A stretch of 60,673 bases of DNA from Acidimicrobiaceae bacterium (GTDB lineage Bacteria; Actinomycetota; Acidimicrobiia; Acidimicrobiales; Poriferisodalaceae): the NCBI GenBank assembly GCA_905182565.1, contig CAJJCB010000016.1, forward strand, positions 1 through 60,673, read 5' to 3'. Positions 8,816 to 17,901 of this stretch are shown one piece after another; the first letter of the stretch is position 1, and every line of letters starts with the position of its first letter. The notes below the pieces were generated by a model. The model was not told where the DNA came from. It did no database searches and worked only from the letters and a program-made list of their open reading frames with translations. The translations under genes were made by a program, and so were the position numbers.

Positions 8816-10582
8816 TTAGCTGACGCTTTTCAGCCAACTGGTTATCGCTTGAACCGACGCCAATCTGGTTTCTTCCAGATGCATTTCCTCTTGACGTTCT
8901 GAAAGCCATTTAACTAGCGGTTGATTTATCCGCAAACGGTCTATATCTGTTACATCGTAAACTAGTTCCATTTGCCATCGGTCGATAATTGGGTCAAGCA
9001 CCCTAGATAAAAGCTCTATGGGATCAGCATCAATTCCCTCAACTGAAAGCCTTTGGACCAAAGCAACCAATTGTTCGTTCTCAGCGTCGAGGTGCTTCTT
9101 CCAATCCTCTTTGCATAAAAGATCAAAGGCCATCGAAGCCAACTCAGAATTAAACATTTCTTTAATCGTCAGGTCCTTGACGGCTTCAGGCGCATGAATC
9201 ACCGCGCAAAGTAAATTACGTTCGGCCGATGATATAGGTCCAAGCTCTTGTGAAAATCCTTCTTCGTAATTGCGAGTTTCAACATCTTTTTTGGCATCGC
9301 CACGTTTTCGACCATCTTGGAAATATTTGAGTACGAGTTTTCTAAGAATCTCAATGCTGACTTTTAGCTTGTCGGCGAACTCAACGACGTATTGGTCACG
9401 TACTAAATCGTTTGGGTGTTCAGAAATAATCTGCGCAGCCATATCGGCTGCCCTAGCCCGTCCCTCTGCCGTGGTGAGATCTACGCTCTGCAGAACACGC
9501 GCTATCCGATGTTCGAGGAAAGGTCGAGCTGATTCTATAGCTTCGACGAGGGCTTCTGGGTTCTCTTCAGCCATTTGGCCTGGGTCTGAGCCCGATGGCA
9601 GTTGGGCAACAAAAACTTCAACTTCATAACTCTTTTCCCAAGCGTAGAAACGGTCGGCGGCGGCCTGACCGGCGCCATCGGCATCAAAAGCGAGAACAAT
9701 TTTCTTTGCGAAACGAGTCATCAATTTCATGTGTTGTTCAGTTAGCGCCGTTCCGCAAGTAGCAACGGCTCTTGGAATACCAGCCTTAGCGCAACCAATA
9801 ACATCGGTGTATCCCTCGCAAACTATTATTTGGCCGCTGGCCACAATTTCTCTTTTAGCAAAGTTCAGGCCGTACAGAACCTTACTTTTATCGTAAACTT
9901 TACTTTGAGGCGAGTTCTTATATTTAGGTGGTTGCCCTTCTGGCAACATTCTCCCACCGAACCCGATTACTTGGCCGTTAGGTTCACTTATTGGGAACAT
10001 TAAACGGTCACGAAAAAAGCTTCCCCCGCCGCTATAACCCAAACCAGCAGCTTCCATTTTAGTTGCATCTGTTCCTAAGAAAGCACGAAGAGCCCCGGTC
10101 TGCATAGGCGCATAACCGATTTGGAATGCTTCTACTGTTTCACGCGTGAATCCGCGATTACGGAGATAGGCGCGTGCTTTGCCTGCATCGGGAGATGACA
10201 ACAAACGATCATTGAAGAATTGAGCGGCTCGAGTTAGGAGTTCAGATACCAGTTTTTTTTCTTTATGTACCGAAGCGTCATTAACATTGGTGTATTCAAT
10301 GATGATGCCAGCTTTTTCAGCTAGCCATTCGACTGACTCGACGAAATCTAGCTGTTCTATTTCTCTGATAAATTGAATTACGTCTCCAGATTTTTGGCAA
10401 CCAAAACAATAGAAGAATCCCTCTTCCGCATTGACAGAAAACGACCCTGTTTTTTCTGTGTGGAACGGGCAAAGACCCGCCCACCGCATACCCACTTTTT
10501 TTAAAGTGACGTACTGAGACACAACGCTCACAATATCCGTTGCCTCTTTAATTTTCTGAACGTCATCGTCACTTATCGCCAT
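8816..10582 (-). CDS. dnaG: DNA primase
   Basis: DnaG synthesises RNA primers at the replication fork. The N-terminal CHC2 zinc ribbon is complete (Cys38, His41, Cys59, Cys62). The TOPRIM core is visible with IIVCEGYTDVI, ATCGTALTEQH and FDADGAGQAAADR holding the catalytic Glu and Asp residues. The C-terminal helicase-binding region is present but divergent. Length 588 is normal. It starts with ATG and stands alone on the minus strand, with no rpoD next to it in this window. Confidence 0.97.
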   Translation of the reverse strand: MAISDDDVQKIKEATDIVSVVSQYVTLKKVGMRWAGLCPFHTEKTGSFSVNAEEGFFYCFGCQKSGDVIQFIREIEQLDFVESVEWLAEKAGIIIEYTNVNDASVHKEKKLVSELLTRAAQFFNDRLLSSPDAGKARAYLRNRGFTRETVEAFQIGYAPMQTGALRAFLGTDATKMEAAGLGYSGGGSFFRDRLMFPISEPNGQVIGFGGRMLPEGQPPKYKNSPQSKVYDKSKVLYGLNFAKREIVASGQIIVCEGYTDVIGCAKAGIPRAVATCGTALTEQHMKLMTRFAKKIVLAFDADGAGQAAADRFYAWEKSYEVEVFVAQLPSGSDPGQMAEENPEALVEAIESARPFLEHRIARVLQSVDLTTAEGRARAADMAAQIISEHPNDLVRDQYVVEFADKLKVSIEILRKLVLKYFQDGRKRGDAKKDVETRNYEEGFSQELGPISSAERNLLCAVIHAPEAVKDLTIKEMFNSELASMAFDLLCKEDWKKHLDAENEQLVALVQRLSVEGIDADPIELLSRVLDPIIDRWQMELVYDVTDIDRLRINQPLVKWLSERQEEMHLEETRLASVQAITSWLKSVS

Positions 10583-10723
10583 GTCGCTTATGACGTTAGC
10601 CCCTAAAACCGGTGTCTCGAACTCCTGCGGGCGATCGACCTCCCAAGATCTTCAATAATCGCTACAGTTCCACATAAGAAAAATAAAAATAGCCAAATTT
10701 GCTAGTGCCTTTGGCATGTCAAA

Positions 10724-11707
10724 TTAATCAGACGGAACCAAAATTGCGCTTCGAATTTCGCCGAGCTCTCGTTCAAGTTTTTGCCATGACCTACAACTAT
10801 CTTCAGTAACGTAAATGTCTCCGTATACCGATGTGGCCGCCACAACACCGGGAAGGTCTTTGTGGGTAGCGAGCCAATACATGGTGGAATTAGGAACATC
10901 CGGTAACGAAGCGCGCTCGAACGTTTCTCCGTAATCATAGCTAACTTCGATACCTCCGGCTCCTCCGGGGATACCTCCTCCCACGCAGACAATGACAGTG
11001 CCATCAGCCCATGGCACTCTGACACAGCGGGAGTAGGCCTGGGCTAGTTTAGAACCTTCGAAACTAGCGAATTCACGCCAATCCCAAGATTTTCCATCAT
11101 CGACACTTCGCCCTAAACCGAATGGCGACGTGATCAAAATTTCTGAACGGCCATTAACTTCGTGGATCGTAAGTCCGTGAACGTCGTTGTAAAATTCTCC
11201 AGGTCCAAGCTCGCCGAGAGACTCCCACGTTATGCCTCTATCGCAACTTTTGTGAAGCCCGTCTATTTCTACTGAAGCCCAAACCACTTCCGAACGCGTT
11301 GGGTCAACAACTACGTTTGTGGTCCGTGGAATCCCAATGATGCACCGGTCGCTCATGGTTGTAACTAGTTCATTAAAAGATTCCCCGGCGTTATCTGAAA
11401 CGAAGAGACCCGGTCGGGTTCCCGCATAGATTCGAGATGAGTCATAAGGATCGAAAGTTAATGACCATATTGGCCTATCTCTCAATTCGGACAGCAACTT
11501 CCAGTTGTTTCCTCCGTCTTTTGAATCGTAGATTCCCGCTCCATCTACAGAAGCAAGCAAGTGCTTACAGTCCTCAGGGTTTTGCGCTAAAGAACGCACC
11601 GCACCTTCGACATCCATCGGCCCTTGAATTTGACGCCACTTCTTCCCAGCGCCATAACCAATCCACAATCCCCCGCCGATAGTTCCTACACAAATGTCAT
11701 AGCCCAT
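10724..11707 (-). CDS. Asp-box (BNR/sialidase-like) beta-propeller protein
   Basis: About 327 residues with at least six Asp-box motifs of the S-x-D-x-G-x-x-W type (SKDGGNNW, SDNAGESF, SCDRGITW, SVDDGKSW, SYDYGETF, TEDSCRSW), spaced as blades of a propeller like those of sialidases, VPS10 and YCF48-type proteins. There is no signal peptide or membrane helix, so it is probably cytoplasmic, and I see no sialidase catalytic Arg triad. ATG 11707 is chosen because GGGGGA lies just upstream; the frame extends to TTG 11752. The precise function is unknown. Confidence 0.75.
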   Translation of the reverse strand: MGYDICVGTIGGGLWIGYGAGKKWRQIQGPMDVEGAVRSLAQNPEDCKHLLASVDGAGIYDSKDGGNNWKLLSELRDRPIWSLTFDPYDSSRIYAGTRPGLFVSDNAGESFNELVTTMSDRCIIGIPRTTNVVVDPTRSEVVWASVEIDGLHKSCDRGITWESLGELGPGEFYNDVHGLTIHEVNGRSEILITSPFGLGRSVDDGKSWDWREFASFEGSKLAQAYSRCVRVPWADGTVIVCVGGGIPGGAGGIEVSYDYGETFERASLPDVPNSTMYWLATHKDLPGVVAATSVYGDIYVTEDSCRSWQKLERELGEIRSAILVPSD

Positions 11708-11769
11708 TTCATTCCCCCACTTACATAAACTATTTACCGCCGAAGACAACAAATTGTAGTTATCTCTTA

Positions 11770-13089
11770 CTACAGCCCCAGTTTCTCAGTTAAATAAGAA
11801 ACAAGTCCCTCTATTGGAACCCGTTCTTGTTCCATCGAATCTCTTTCGCGAACAGTAACTGCTCGGTCGTCTAGGGAATCGAAATCTACTGTCACACAAA
11901 ACGGAGTCCCAATCTCGTCTTGCCTTCTGTAGCGTTTACCAATTGTTTGAGTCACATCATAGTCACACATGAAATGTGGTTGCACTAGTTTAAGTACCTC
12001 TTCAGATACAGGCAAAAGGGTATCTTTTTTCGACAACGGAAGAATCGCAACTTTGTATGGAGCAAGACGGGGATGCAATCTCAGGACAACACGCACATCG
12101 TCGTTAACTTTTTCTTCGTCATAGGCGGCCAGGAGAAAAGCCATCATCGAGCGAGTAGCACCGGCGGCCGGCTCGATGCAATGCGGCACATAGCGTTCAC
12201 CAGTGCTTTGATCAAAATACTCTAGTTTCTGCCCAGATTTTTCGGCGTGCTGCTTTAGGTCATAATCGCCTCGGTTAGCTATTCCCTCTAGTTCACCCCA
12301 ACCCCAAGGGAACATAAACTCCACGTCGCTAGTACCTGAAGAGTAATGGCTCAACTCGTCATCATCGTGGGGACGCATACGCAGTTTTTCTTCTGGCACT
12401 CCAAGGTCGAGGTACCACTGATACCGCTCGCTCATCCAGTACTGGTACCAGGTGTCAGCTTCTTCGGGTGGAACAAAAAATTCGAGTTCCATTTGTTCAA
12501 ACTCGCGAGTACGAAAAACAAAATTTCCGGGAGTTATTTCATTTCGGAAAGATTTGCCTACCTGAGCGATGCCAAATGGTGGTTTCTTCCTCGTTGTCTC
12601 TAAAACATTCTTAAAGTTAATAAACATCCCTTGGGCAGTTTCAGGACGCAGATAAACCTCTGCTCCAGCTCCCTCAACCGGGCCTGCACTGGTTTTAAAC
12701 ATCAGATTAAAGGCGCGTGCCTCAGTAAACGTTCCTTCTTTGCCGCAGGCAGGACAAAGATTAGGGTTCTCGAGCTGATCTTCACGGTGACGTGTTTTGC
12801 AACCAGTGCAGTCAACTAGGGGGTCCGTAAAATTCGCTAAATGGCCCGAAGCCTCCCATATCTGAGGTGGGCTAAGGATGGCAGCGTCTAACCCAACGAC
12901 ATCGCTACGCATTTGGACCATTGACCTCCACCAAGCATCCTTAACGTTTCTGAGCATCAGAACACCGAGGGGGCCATAATCGTAGGTGCTCCGGAACCCT
13001 CCATAAATTTCTGCCGAAGGGAAAACGAACCCTCTTCGCTTGCAGAGGTTTACAATTTGATTGAAAAGCGTTGGTTCAGAAGAAGCCAT
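11770..13089 (-). CDS. glyS: Glycyl-tRNA synthetase, dimeric class II
   Basis: Charges tRNA-Gly. The single-chain class II form is recognisable by the start ...FNQIVNLCKRRGFVFPSAEIYGG..., the zinc-binding-like cysteines CTGCKTRH and CPACG, motif 2 around SFRNEITPGNFVFRTREFEQME, motif 3 near EPAAGATRSMMAF, and the C-terminal anticodon-binding domain beginning APYKVAILPL. 439 residues fits the actinobacterial form. It is monocistronic and divergent from the SDR gene. Confidence 0.97.
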   Translation of the reverse strand: MASSEPTLFNQIVNLCKRRGFVFPSAEIYGGFRSTYDYGPLGVLMLRNVKDAWWRSMVQMRSDVVGLDAAILSPPQIWEASGHLANFTDPLVDCTGCKTRHREDQLENPNLCPACGKEGTFTEARAFNLMFKTSAGPVEGAGAEVYLRPETAQGMFINFKNVLETTRKKPPFGIAQVGKSFRNEITPGNFVFRTREFEQMELEFFVPPEEADTWYQYWMSERYQWYLDLGVPEEKLRMRPHDDDELSHYSSGTSDVEFMFPWGWGELEGIANRGDYDLKQHAEKSGQKLEYFDQSTGERYVPHCIEPAAGATRSMMAFLLAAYDEEKVNDDVRVVLRLHPRLAPYKVAILPLSKKDTLLPVSEEVLKLVQPHFMCDYDVTQTIGKRYRRQDEIGTPFCVTVDFDSLDDRAVTVRERDSMEQERVPIEGLVSYLTEKLGL

Positions 13090-13214
13090 GAAAGTTCAGG
13101 CTACCGAACCCACACAGCTCCGCCATCCTCTTTGATGCTTACATTTTTGGCGAATTTGTGATCTCCTATTACTCAAACCTAATTAATTTATCTTCTAATT
13201 CTCAAGGAGTAGAT

Positions 13215-14045
13215 ATGCGCTTAGACGGAAAAGTGGCAGTAATCACCGGTGGCGGCAATGGTCTCGGTAAAGCCTGCGCTCAGAAATTCGCTAATGAAGG
13301 CGCGTCTGTCGTAGTCGCTGACCTTATTGATGAACTCGGTGAGCAAACAGTCGACTCGATAAACACGACCGGTGGAGCCGCAACATTTGTCCATTGTGAC
13401 GCTGTAAGCCCATTAGATAACCAGGCAATGGTTAGTCATGCCTTGTCTACCTTCGGATCTATTGACATTGTGGTCACAGCCGCAGGGGTTAGCCATTCTG
13501 AATATCGAAGCGGTGACCAAGAAGCCGACATTAAATTTATTACTCGTCGAGCAGACTACTTAGAGAACCCGCATAAAGAATTACTAGAACTCGAACTTGA
13601 AGATTTTCGTAAGGTTATGGCGATAAATCTCGATGGGACGCTATTAGCGGCTCAGGCCTGCGCAGCACCAATGATCGAAGCAGGAAAAGGCGGATCGATA
13701 ATTACTATTGCATCCATCGCTGCGAAACACCCCGACGCAGGCCCAATTCCCTATGTTTGTTCGAAATCGGCTGTTTGGATGTTGACTAAAAAACTTGCCC
13801 GACTTTTAGCTTCAGTGGACATCCGTGTAAACGCCATTGGACCTGGCTATATCGACACACATATGACTAGCTTGATCGACCTGCTACCCAAAGAGCGATT
13901 TGAGCAATTTTTCTCAAATATTCCGATGAATCGCAAAGGACTACCATCAGAAGTTGCTAACACAGCACTTTTTTTGGCCAGCGATGATGCTTCTTATTTC
14001 ACTGGTGAAATTTTGCATCCCGATGGTGGCTACTTCACCGAGTAA
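13215..14045 (+). CDS. Short-chain dehydrogenase/reductase (SDR)
   Basis: A classical NAD(P)-dependent oxidoreductase: TGGGNGLG cofactor loop near the N-terminus, DLIDE suggesting NAD preference at the end of beta-2, a catalytic Ser in the segment ending SIAA, and the catalytic pair in YVCSK. The tail PDGGYFTE is typical of family members. ATG 13215 is preceded by AAGGAG at five bases, so the longer frame opening at 13158 is rejected. There is an insertion of about 30 residues around ADIKFITRRADYLENP before the active site, larger than in minimal SDRs. The substrate is unknown. Confidence 0.9.
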   Translation: MRLDGKVAVITGGGNGLGKACAQKFANEGASVVVADLIDELGEQTVDSINTTGGAATFVHCDAVSPLDNQAMVSHALSTFGSIDIVVTAAGVSHSEYRSGDQEADIKFITRRADYLENPHKELLELELEDFRKVMAINLDGTLLAAQACAAPMIEAGKGGSIITIASIAAKHPDAGPIPYVCSKSAVWMLTKKLARLLASVDIRVNAIGPGYIDTHMTSLIDLLPKERFEQFFSNIPMNRKGLPSEVANTALFLASDDASYFTGEILHPDGGYFTE

Positions 14046-14055
14046 AGTTAGATCT

Positions 14056-14460
14056 ATGGTGATCCGAGACCACACAATTGCTTTTATTTGCTTCATTCTA
14101 ACGTTTGTCATTTGGTCACAGCCAATCACTATGTTTGAGACCACTTATGAAGGAATCGATAATGATTTAGTAGCTTGGGACTGTCCGAAACCAATAACTA
14201 ACCCCTCCCCCGCTGCGGTCGATTTAGATGAACTTCGCGTCAAAATCTCAGAAGCGAAGCCCGGAGATGTTATCGAAAGTTGGCACCCCCAGTGCAAAGC
14301 GTTGAACAGAACTCAAGTGGTCCTTGGGTTTCTATCTTTGGCAGGTGCTATTTGGAAGACAATAATTTGGCGTCGATCAACTTCGGATAAGCGCGCTGAG
14401 AAGAAATTCGCGAAACTTCACTCACAGACTTCTGGTCGACCTAAAGGACTACTCGGTTGA
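14056..14460 (+). CDS. Small two-helix membrane protein of unknown function
   Basis: 134 residues starting MVIRDHTIAFICFIL. One hydrophobic segment lies at the N-terminus (TIAFICFILTFVIW) and a second near residue 95 (VVLGFLSLAGAIWKTIIW), with a Cys-containing extracytoplasmic domain between them (WDCPKP and HPQCKAL) and a basic cytoplasmic tail. I do not recognise the family. It follows the SDR stop by 10 bases on the same strand, so co-transcription is likely. The frame could start earlier (13954), but that would overlap the SDR. Confidence 0.6.
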   Translation: MVIRDHTIAFICFILTFVIWSQPITMFETTYEGIDNDLVAWDCPKPITNPSPAAVDLDELRVKISEAKPGDVIESWHPQCKALNRTQVVLGFLSLAGAIWKTIIWRRSTSDKRAEKKFAKLHSQTSGRPKGLLG

Positions 14461-14474
14461 AACTCGCTTTCAAC
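14456..14474. terminator. Short hairpin across two convergent stop codons
   Basis: GTTGAAA and TTTCAAC form a perfect 7-bp stem with a 5-base loop. It covers the ends of the small membrane protein gene and of recO, so it could act as a weak bidirectional terminator. It is AT-rich and lacks a long U-run. Confidence 0.35.
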
Positions 14475-15183
14475 TAAATAGTTCAGTACTTCGCAAACGC
14501 CGATCAACGTTAAATTCCCACAACCGGTGAACAAGAGTAGCTACTTCCTGAGTCGCAGCTCCTTCTTTAACTTCCAAGACCGATGCTAATCCACCACCTA
14601 AGGTCGCCCTCATTAGACCAAGAGCTTGCCCAGAAATTTTCAAACCTCGCCGGTGGTCTAAGCAGGTTACGCCACCCAACGCGGGATCGAAGTACTCAAG
14701 TTGTAGTGCTTCCCCTCCCACCACGCAGCTATCTAACGACGGCGCTAGACCTTCATGAGCTAACAGCTTTAGCAAAAACGCGGGTACTAGCATTGGCGAG
14801 TTCGAGGTGTTCAAAGCCTTCAGCACTCCGCATAACATGTGGTAGAGCTTCGGGTCATCTTCGCCGTGTTCGGCAATCTGGTCTATGGCTTCTGCGACGG
14901 TCATCGCTTTAGTGAGGCGGTCAAGGTCTCCTGTTACCTGAGGCCAGTAGTCTCTCGTCTCCACTTGAGTAACAATGTCAAGTTCGCCACGGCCTCGGTA
15001 GAACTGAAAATCAAGATGTCGAAGGAGTTCTAGCCTCCCACCGAAACGGCTTTTAGTTTTACGCACACCTTTCGCCACGGCGCGTACTTTGCCATTTTCT
15101 GCGGTAACGACTGAGATGATACGATCCGACTCTCCGAGCTTAAAAGTTCGAACGATCACACCGCTATCTCGATAGTGCTTCAT
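14470..15183 (-). CDS. recO: DNA repair protein RecO
   Basis: RecO helps load RecA on gaps. The N-terminal OB-fold reads YRDSGVIVRTFKLGESDRI, followed by the strongly conserved actinobacterial segment GVRKTKSRFGGRLELLRHLD and the helical C-terminal domain. The family's zinc cysteines are only partly visible (one in DSCVVGG, one in TCLDHRRG), as in other actinobacterial RecO. ATG 15183 matches the usual family start; the frame extends to a TTG at 15198. It lies 28 bases downstream of uppS on the same strand. Confidence 0.93.
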   Translation of the reverse strand: MKHYRDSGVIVRTFKLGESDRIISVVTAENGKVRAVAKGVRKTKSRFGGRLELLRHLDFQFYRGRGELDIVTQVETRDYWPQVTGDLDRLTKAMTVAEAIDQIAEHGEDDPKLYHMLCGVLKALNTSNSPMLVPAFLLKLLAHEGLAPSLDSCVVGGEALQLEYFDPALGGVTCLDHRRGLKISGQALGLMRATLGGGLASVLEVKEGAATQEVATLVHRLWEFNVDRRLRSTELFS

Positions 15184-15211
15184 ACCGACAATTACCAATC
15201 CGCCCCGTTGA

Positions 15212-15979
15212 TTACCGATTCAATCCGCCAAAACGCCTATCGCGTTCTTGATACACCAAAATTGCGTCGAATAAATGAGTGCGACGGAAATCAGGCCACA
15301 AAGTTTCAGTAAAGACCATTTCGCTGTACGCGTTTTCCCAGAGCAAAAAATTTGAGATACGAAACTCACCTGATGTTCTCACCATGAGATCAACGTCAGG
15401 CATTTGTGGGTCATAGAAATACTTTCGCAACTTCCGTTCATCGACCTTATTCGCTGGTACGTCATCTTCAATCATGGACTTAATCGCATCGATAATCTCC
15501 GCACGCCCTCCATAGTTGAACGCAATCGTAAAGGTTAGACCTGTATTATTTTTGGTAAGTTCAGTAGCTTCGTCTATCCGTCTAAGAACTCGCTTAGGAA
15601 CCCGCCAATTACGGCGACCGATGAAACGAATCCTGACGTTCATCTCATGGAGCTCTTGAGATCTATTTACTAACAAACTCTCGTTAAATGCCATAAGGAA
15701 GCGAACTTCTTCAGGTGGACGCTTCCAATTCTCTGTAGAGAACGCGTAGACGGTTAACCATTTAATACCTACTTCTACGGCACCTTCGATAGCGTCGAAA
15801 AGAGCTTCTTCGCCTGCAGCATGGCCTTCTGTCCGCTGCAATCCACGCATTTGCGCCCACCGTCCATTGCCGTCCATCACACATGCGACATGCGCAGGCA
15901 CGTTATTTAAGTCCAAGGCGGCAGGGATCACATATCGAAGACTAGATCCCCCGAGAGCATTTACTCGAATCGCAGTCAC
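15212..15979 (-). CDS. uppS: Isoprenyl (undecaprenyl/decaprenyl) diphosphate synthase
   Basis: A cis-prenyltransferase that makes the polyprenyl carrier lipid for cell-wall synthesis. Hallmarks: VMDGNGRWA (catalytic Asp), the HAAGEEAL segment, YAFSTENWKRP, FNYGGRAEI and the C-terminal VRTSGEFRISNFLLWENAYSE region. In this last region the usual SGD/GE reads SGEFRIS. 255 residues is normal. GTG is the start. Pairing with recO is a widespread actinobacterial arrangement. Only 35 bases separate it from the divergent helicase gene. Confidence 0.95.
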   Translation of the reverse strand: MTAIRVNALGGSSLRYVIPAALDLNNVPAHVACVMDGNGRWAQMRGLQRTEGHAAGEEALFDAIEGAVEVGIKWLTVYAFSTENWKRPPEEVRFLMAFNESLLVNRSQELHEMNVRIRFIGRRNWRVPKRVLRRIDEATELTKNNTGLTFTIAFNYGGRAEIIDAIKSMIEDDVPANKVDERKLRKYFYDPQMPDVDLMVRTSGEFRISNFLLWENAYSEMVFTETLWPDFRRTHLFDAILVYQERDRRFGGLNR

Positions 15980-16014
15980 ACCAATATTAGTTTCTTACCG
16001 CTACGGTCATCTCC

Positions 16015-17901
16015 ATGGACGCCTCTACTGAAGTTACCGATGCGCTCACTCGTGTGGTCGAAGGTCTCCCCGGCGGCGGAGAAAAAAGAGTCGGGCAACT
16101 CGAGATGGCCACTACTATTTCTGATTCGTTTAAAAATCGCAAAAATCTTGCGGTGCAAGCCGGAACCGGTACAGGTAAATCTCTTGCTTACCTGATCCCA
16201 GCAATTCTTTCGAACGAACGAGTAATAATTGCTACAGCCACTAAAGCCCTCCAAGACCAATTAGCTAACAAAGATCTACCTCTCCTCGCTCAGTATCTTG
16301 ACGAGCCAGTGGTTTACACAGTTATTAAAGGGCGAAATAACTATCTTTGCAAACAGCGTCTAGCGGAAATGGAAGTTACAGGTAGCCAATTAGAGTTGGA
16401 GGATTCAACTCAAGTCGGGCGGCTGGGCCAACAAGTAACTGAAATAATTTCCTGGTCGCAGGAAACCATCAGCGGGGACCGTTCTGAACTGGCTTTTGAG
16501 CCCGATTCAAGAGTTTGGTCATCAGTCTCAGTGACAAGCGATGAATGCCCCGGCGCAACTAAATGCCCGTCGGGCCCAATTTGTTTCGCTGAATCAGCGA
16601 GAGCCGCCGCTGAAGCCTCAACGATCGTTGTCGTCAACACACACCTTTACGCCATCGACTTGATAAGCGATGCAGAAATTTTACCCGAACACGATTTTGT
16701 TGTCATCGATGAAGCTCATCAGCTCGAAGAAATTATCTCCTCAGTAGCAGGAATTGATTTAGCACCGGGAAGATTTGGCAATATTGCTAGGAACGCAAGA
16801 AAAATTTTAGCTACCGATGTTGAGTCAACAGCCGTCGCTGACGTAGGAAATAAGATAGCTAACGCTCTCGAACCCCTGCGCGGTCAACGCTTACTCAAAA
16901 TAGATGGTGAGCTTGGCTCAGCTCTTGCTCTCGCTAGAACTCGAGTAGAAACGCTAAGCTCCGCTTTACGAAAAAAGAATTCAGAAGACCAAGACGGACA
17001 AGAATCGTTGAGGATCTTGGGAGCAGCAGGGAATCTTCTCAGCGACATCGATCTAGTTTCAGCTCAATTATCAACACATGTAACTTGGGTAGAAGGCAAC
17101 GACAGAGCGCTGGTGTTACGAACTGCTCCTATTGATGTGGGCCAGTTCCTCGAAGAGAAGCTTTGGAGTAAACGCACGGCGGTCCTTACCAGCGCCACAT
17201 TGCCACCTGATTTACCTGAGCGGCTTGGTCTTCCAACCGACTCTTACTCTTACAAAGACGTTGGTAGTCCTTTCAATTTTGCTGATCAAGCGCTCTTGTA
17301 CTGCGCATTACATATGCCCGACCCGCGCTCTGATACATACCGTGAAGCAGTAGTTGAAGAGCTCACCCACTTGATAACAGCGGCAGAAGGCAGAACGTTA
17401 TGTCTATTCACCAGTTGGAAAGCGCTAAACGAAACCGCGACTCTTCTAGCTGACCGGATCGACTTTCCGCTCCTTTCACAAAAGGATTTCCCGAAACCGA
17501 AACTTATAGAAAAGTTCACTTCCGAGCCGGAAACCGTTTTACTCGCCACTATGGGTTTTTGGCAAGGCATTGATGTTCCTGGCGACACCCTGTCTCTAGT
17601 CACCATCGACAAAATCCCTTTTCCGCGTCCTGATGACCCCTTGCTGCAAGCAAGGAGAGACCTCGCAGGTTCGGCAGCCTTTCGACAAGTAGATTTACCG
17701 AGAGCAGCTACGTTACTTGCTCAAGGAACCGGTCGCTTAATAAGGACTATTCATGACCGTGGAGTGGTTGCTGTGCTCGATCCGCGTCTCGGAAAAGCTA
17801 ACTACAGATGGTATTTGGTTCAGAATCTTCCCCCAATGACTCGAACAAAAAATCGAGAAGAAGCTACCGATTTCCTGAGCTCTATCAGTCGGGCTCGTTG
17901 A
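16015..17901 (+). CDS. dinG: DinG-type ATP-dependent DNA helicase
   Basis: A 628-residue superfamily 2, XPD-like helicase. Motif I AGTGTGKSLAYL is near residue 50, motif II is VIDEAHQLE, and the C-terminal motif VI is GTGRLIRTIHDRGVV. Between motif I and II are four cysteines (CKQR, CPGATKCPSGPIC) spaced as in iron-sulfur-containing XPD/DinG helicases. Motif III-like TSATLP is present. Expected role: unwinding of R-loops, D-loops or G-quadruplexes in repair. No LexA-type box is visible in the 35 bases upstream. Its 3' end overlaps era by 17 bases. Confidence 0.93.
   Translation: MDASTEVTDALTRVVEGLPGGGEKRVGQLEMATTISDSFKNRKNLAVQAGTGTGKSLAYLIPAILSNERVIIATATKALQDQLANKDLPLLAQYLDEPVVYTVIKGRNNYLCKQRLAEMEVTGSQLELEDSTQVGRLGQQVTEIISWSQETISGDRSELAFEPDSRVWSSVSVTSDECPGATKCPSGPICFAESARAAAEASTIVVVNTHLYAIDLISDAEILPEHDFVVIDEAHQLEEIISSVAGIDLAPGRFGNIARNARKILATDVESTAVADVGNKIANALEPLRGQRLLKIDGELGSALALARTRVETLSSALRKKNSEDQDGQESLRILGAAGNLLSDIDLVSAQLSTHVTWVEGNDRALVLRTAPIDVGQFLEEKLWSKRTAVLTSATLPPDLPERLGLPTDSYSYKDVGSPFNFADQALLYCALHMPDPRSDTYREAVVEELTHLITAAEGRTLCLFTSWKALNETATLLADRIDFPLLSQKDFPKPKLIEKFTSEPETVLLATMGFWQGIDVPGDTLSLVTIDKIPFPRPDDPLLQARRDLAGSAAFRQVDLPRAATLLAQGTGRLIRTIHDRGVVAVLDPRLGKANYRWYLVQNLPPMTRTKNREEATDFLSSISRAR

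Noticed and set aside
13954-14055. Longer N-terminus of the small membrane protein
   Set aside because: It would overlap the SDR gene by about 90 bases, and ATG 14056 gives a normal membrane-protein start.
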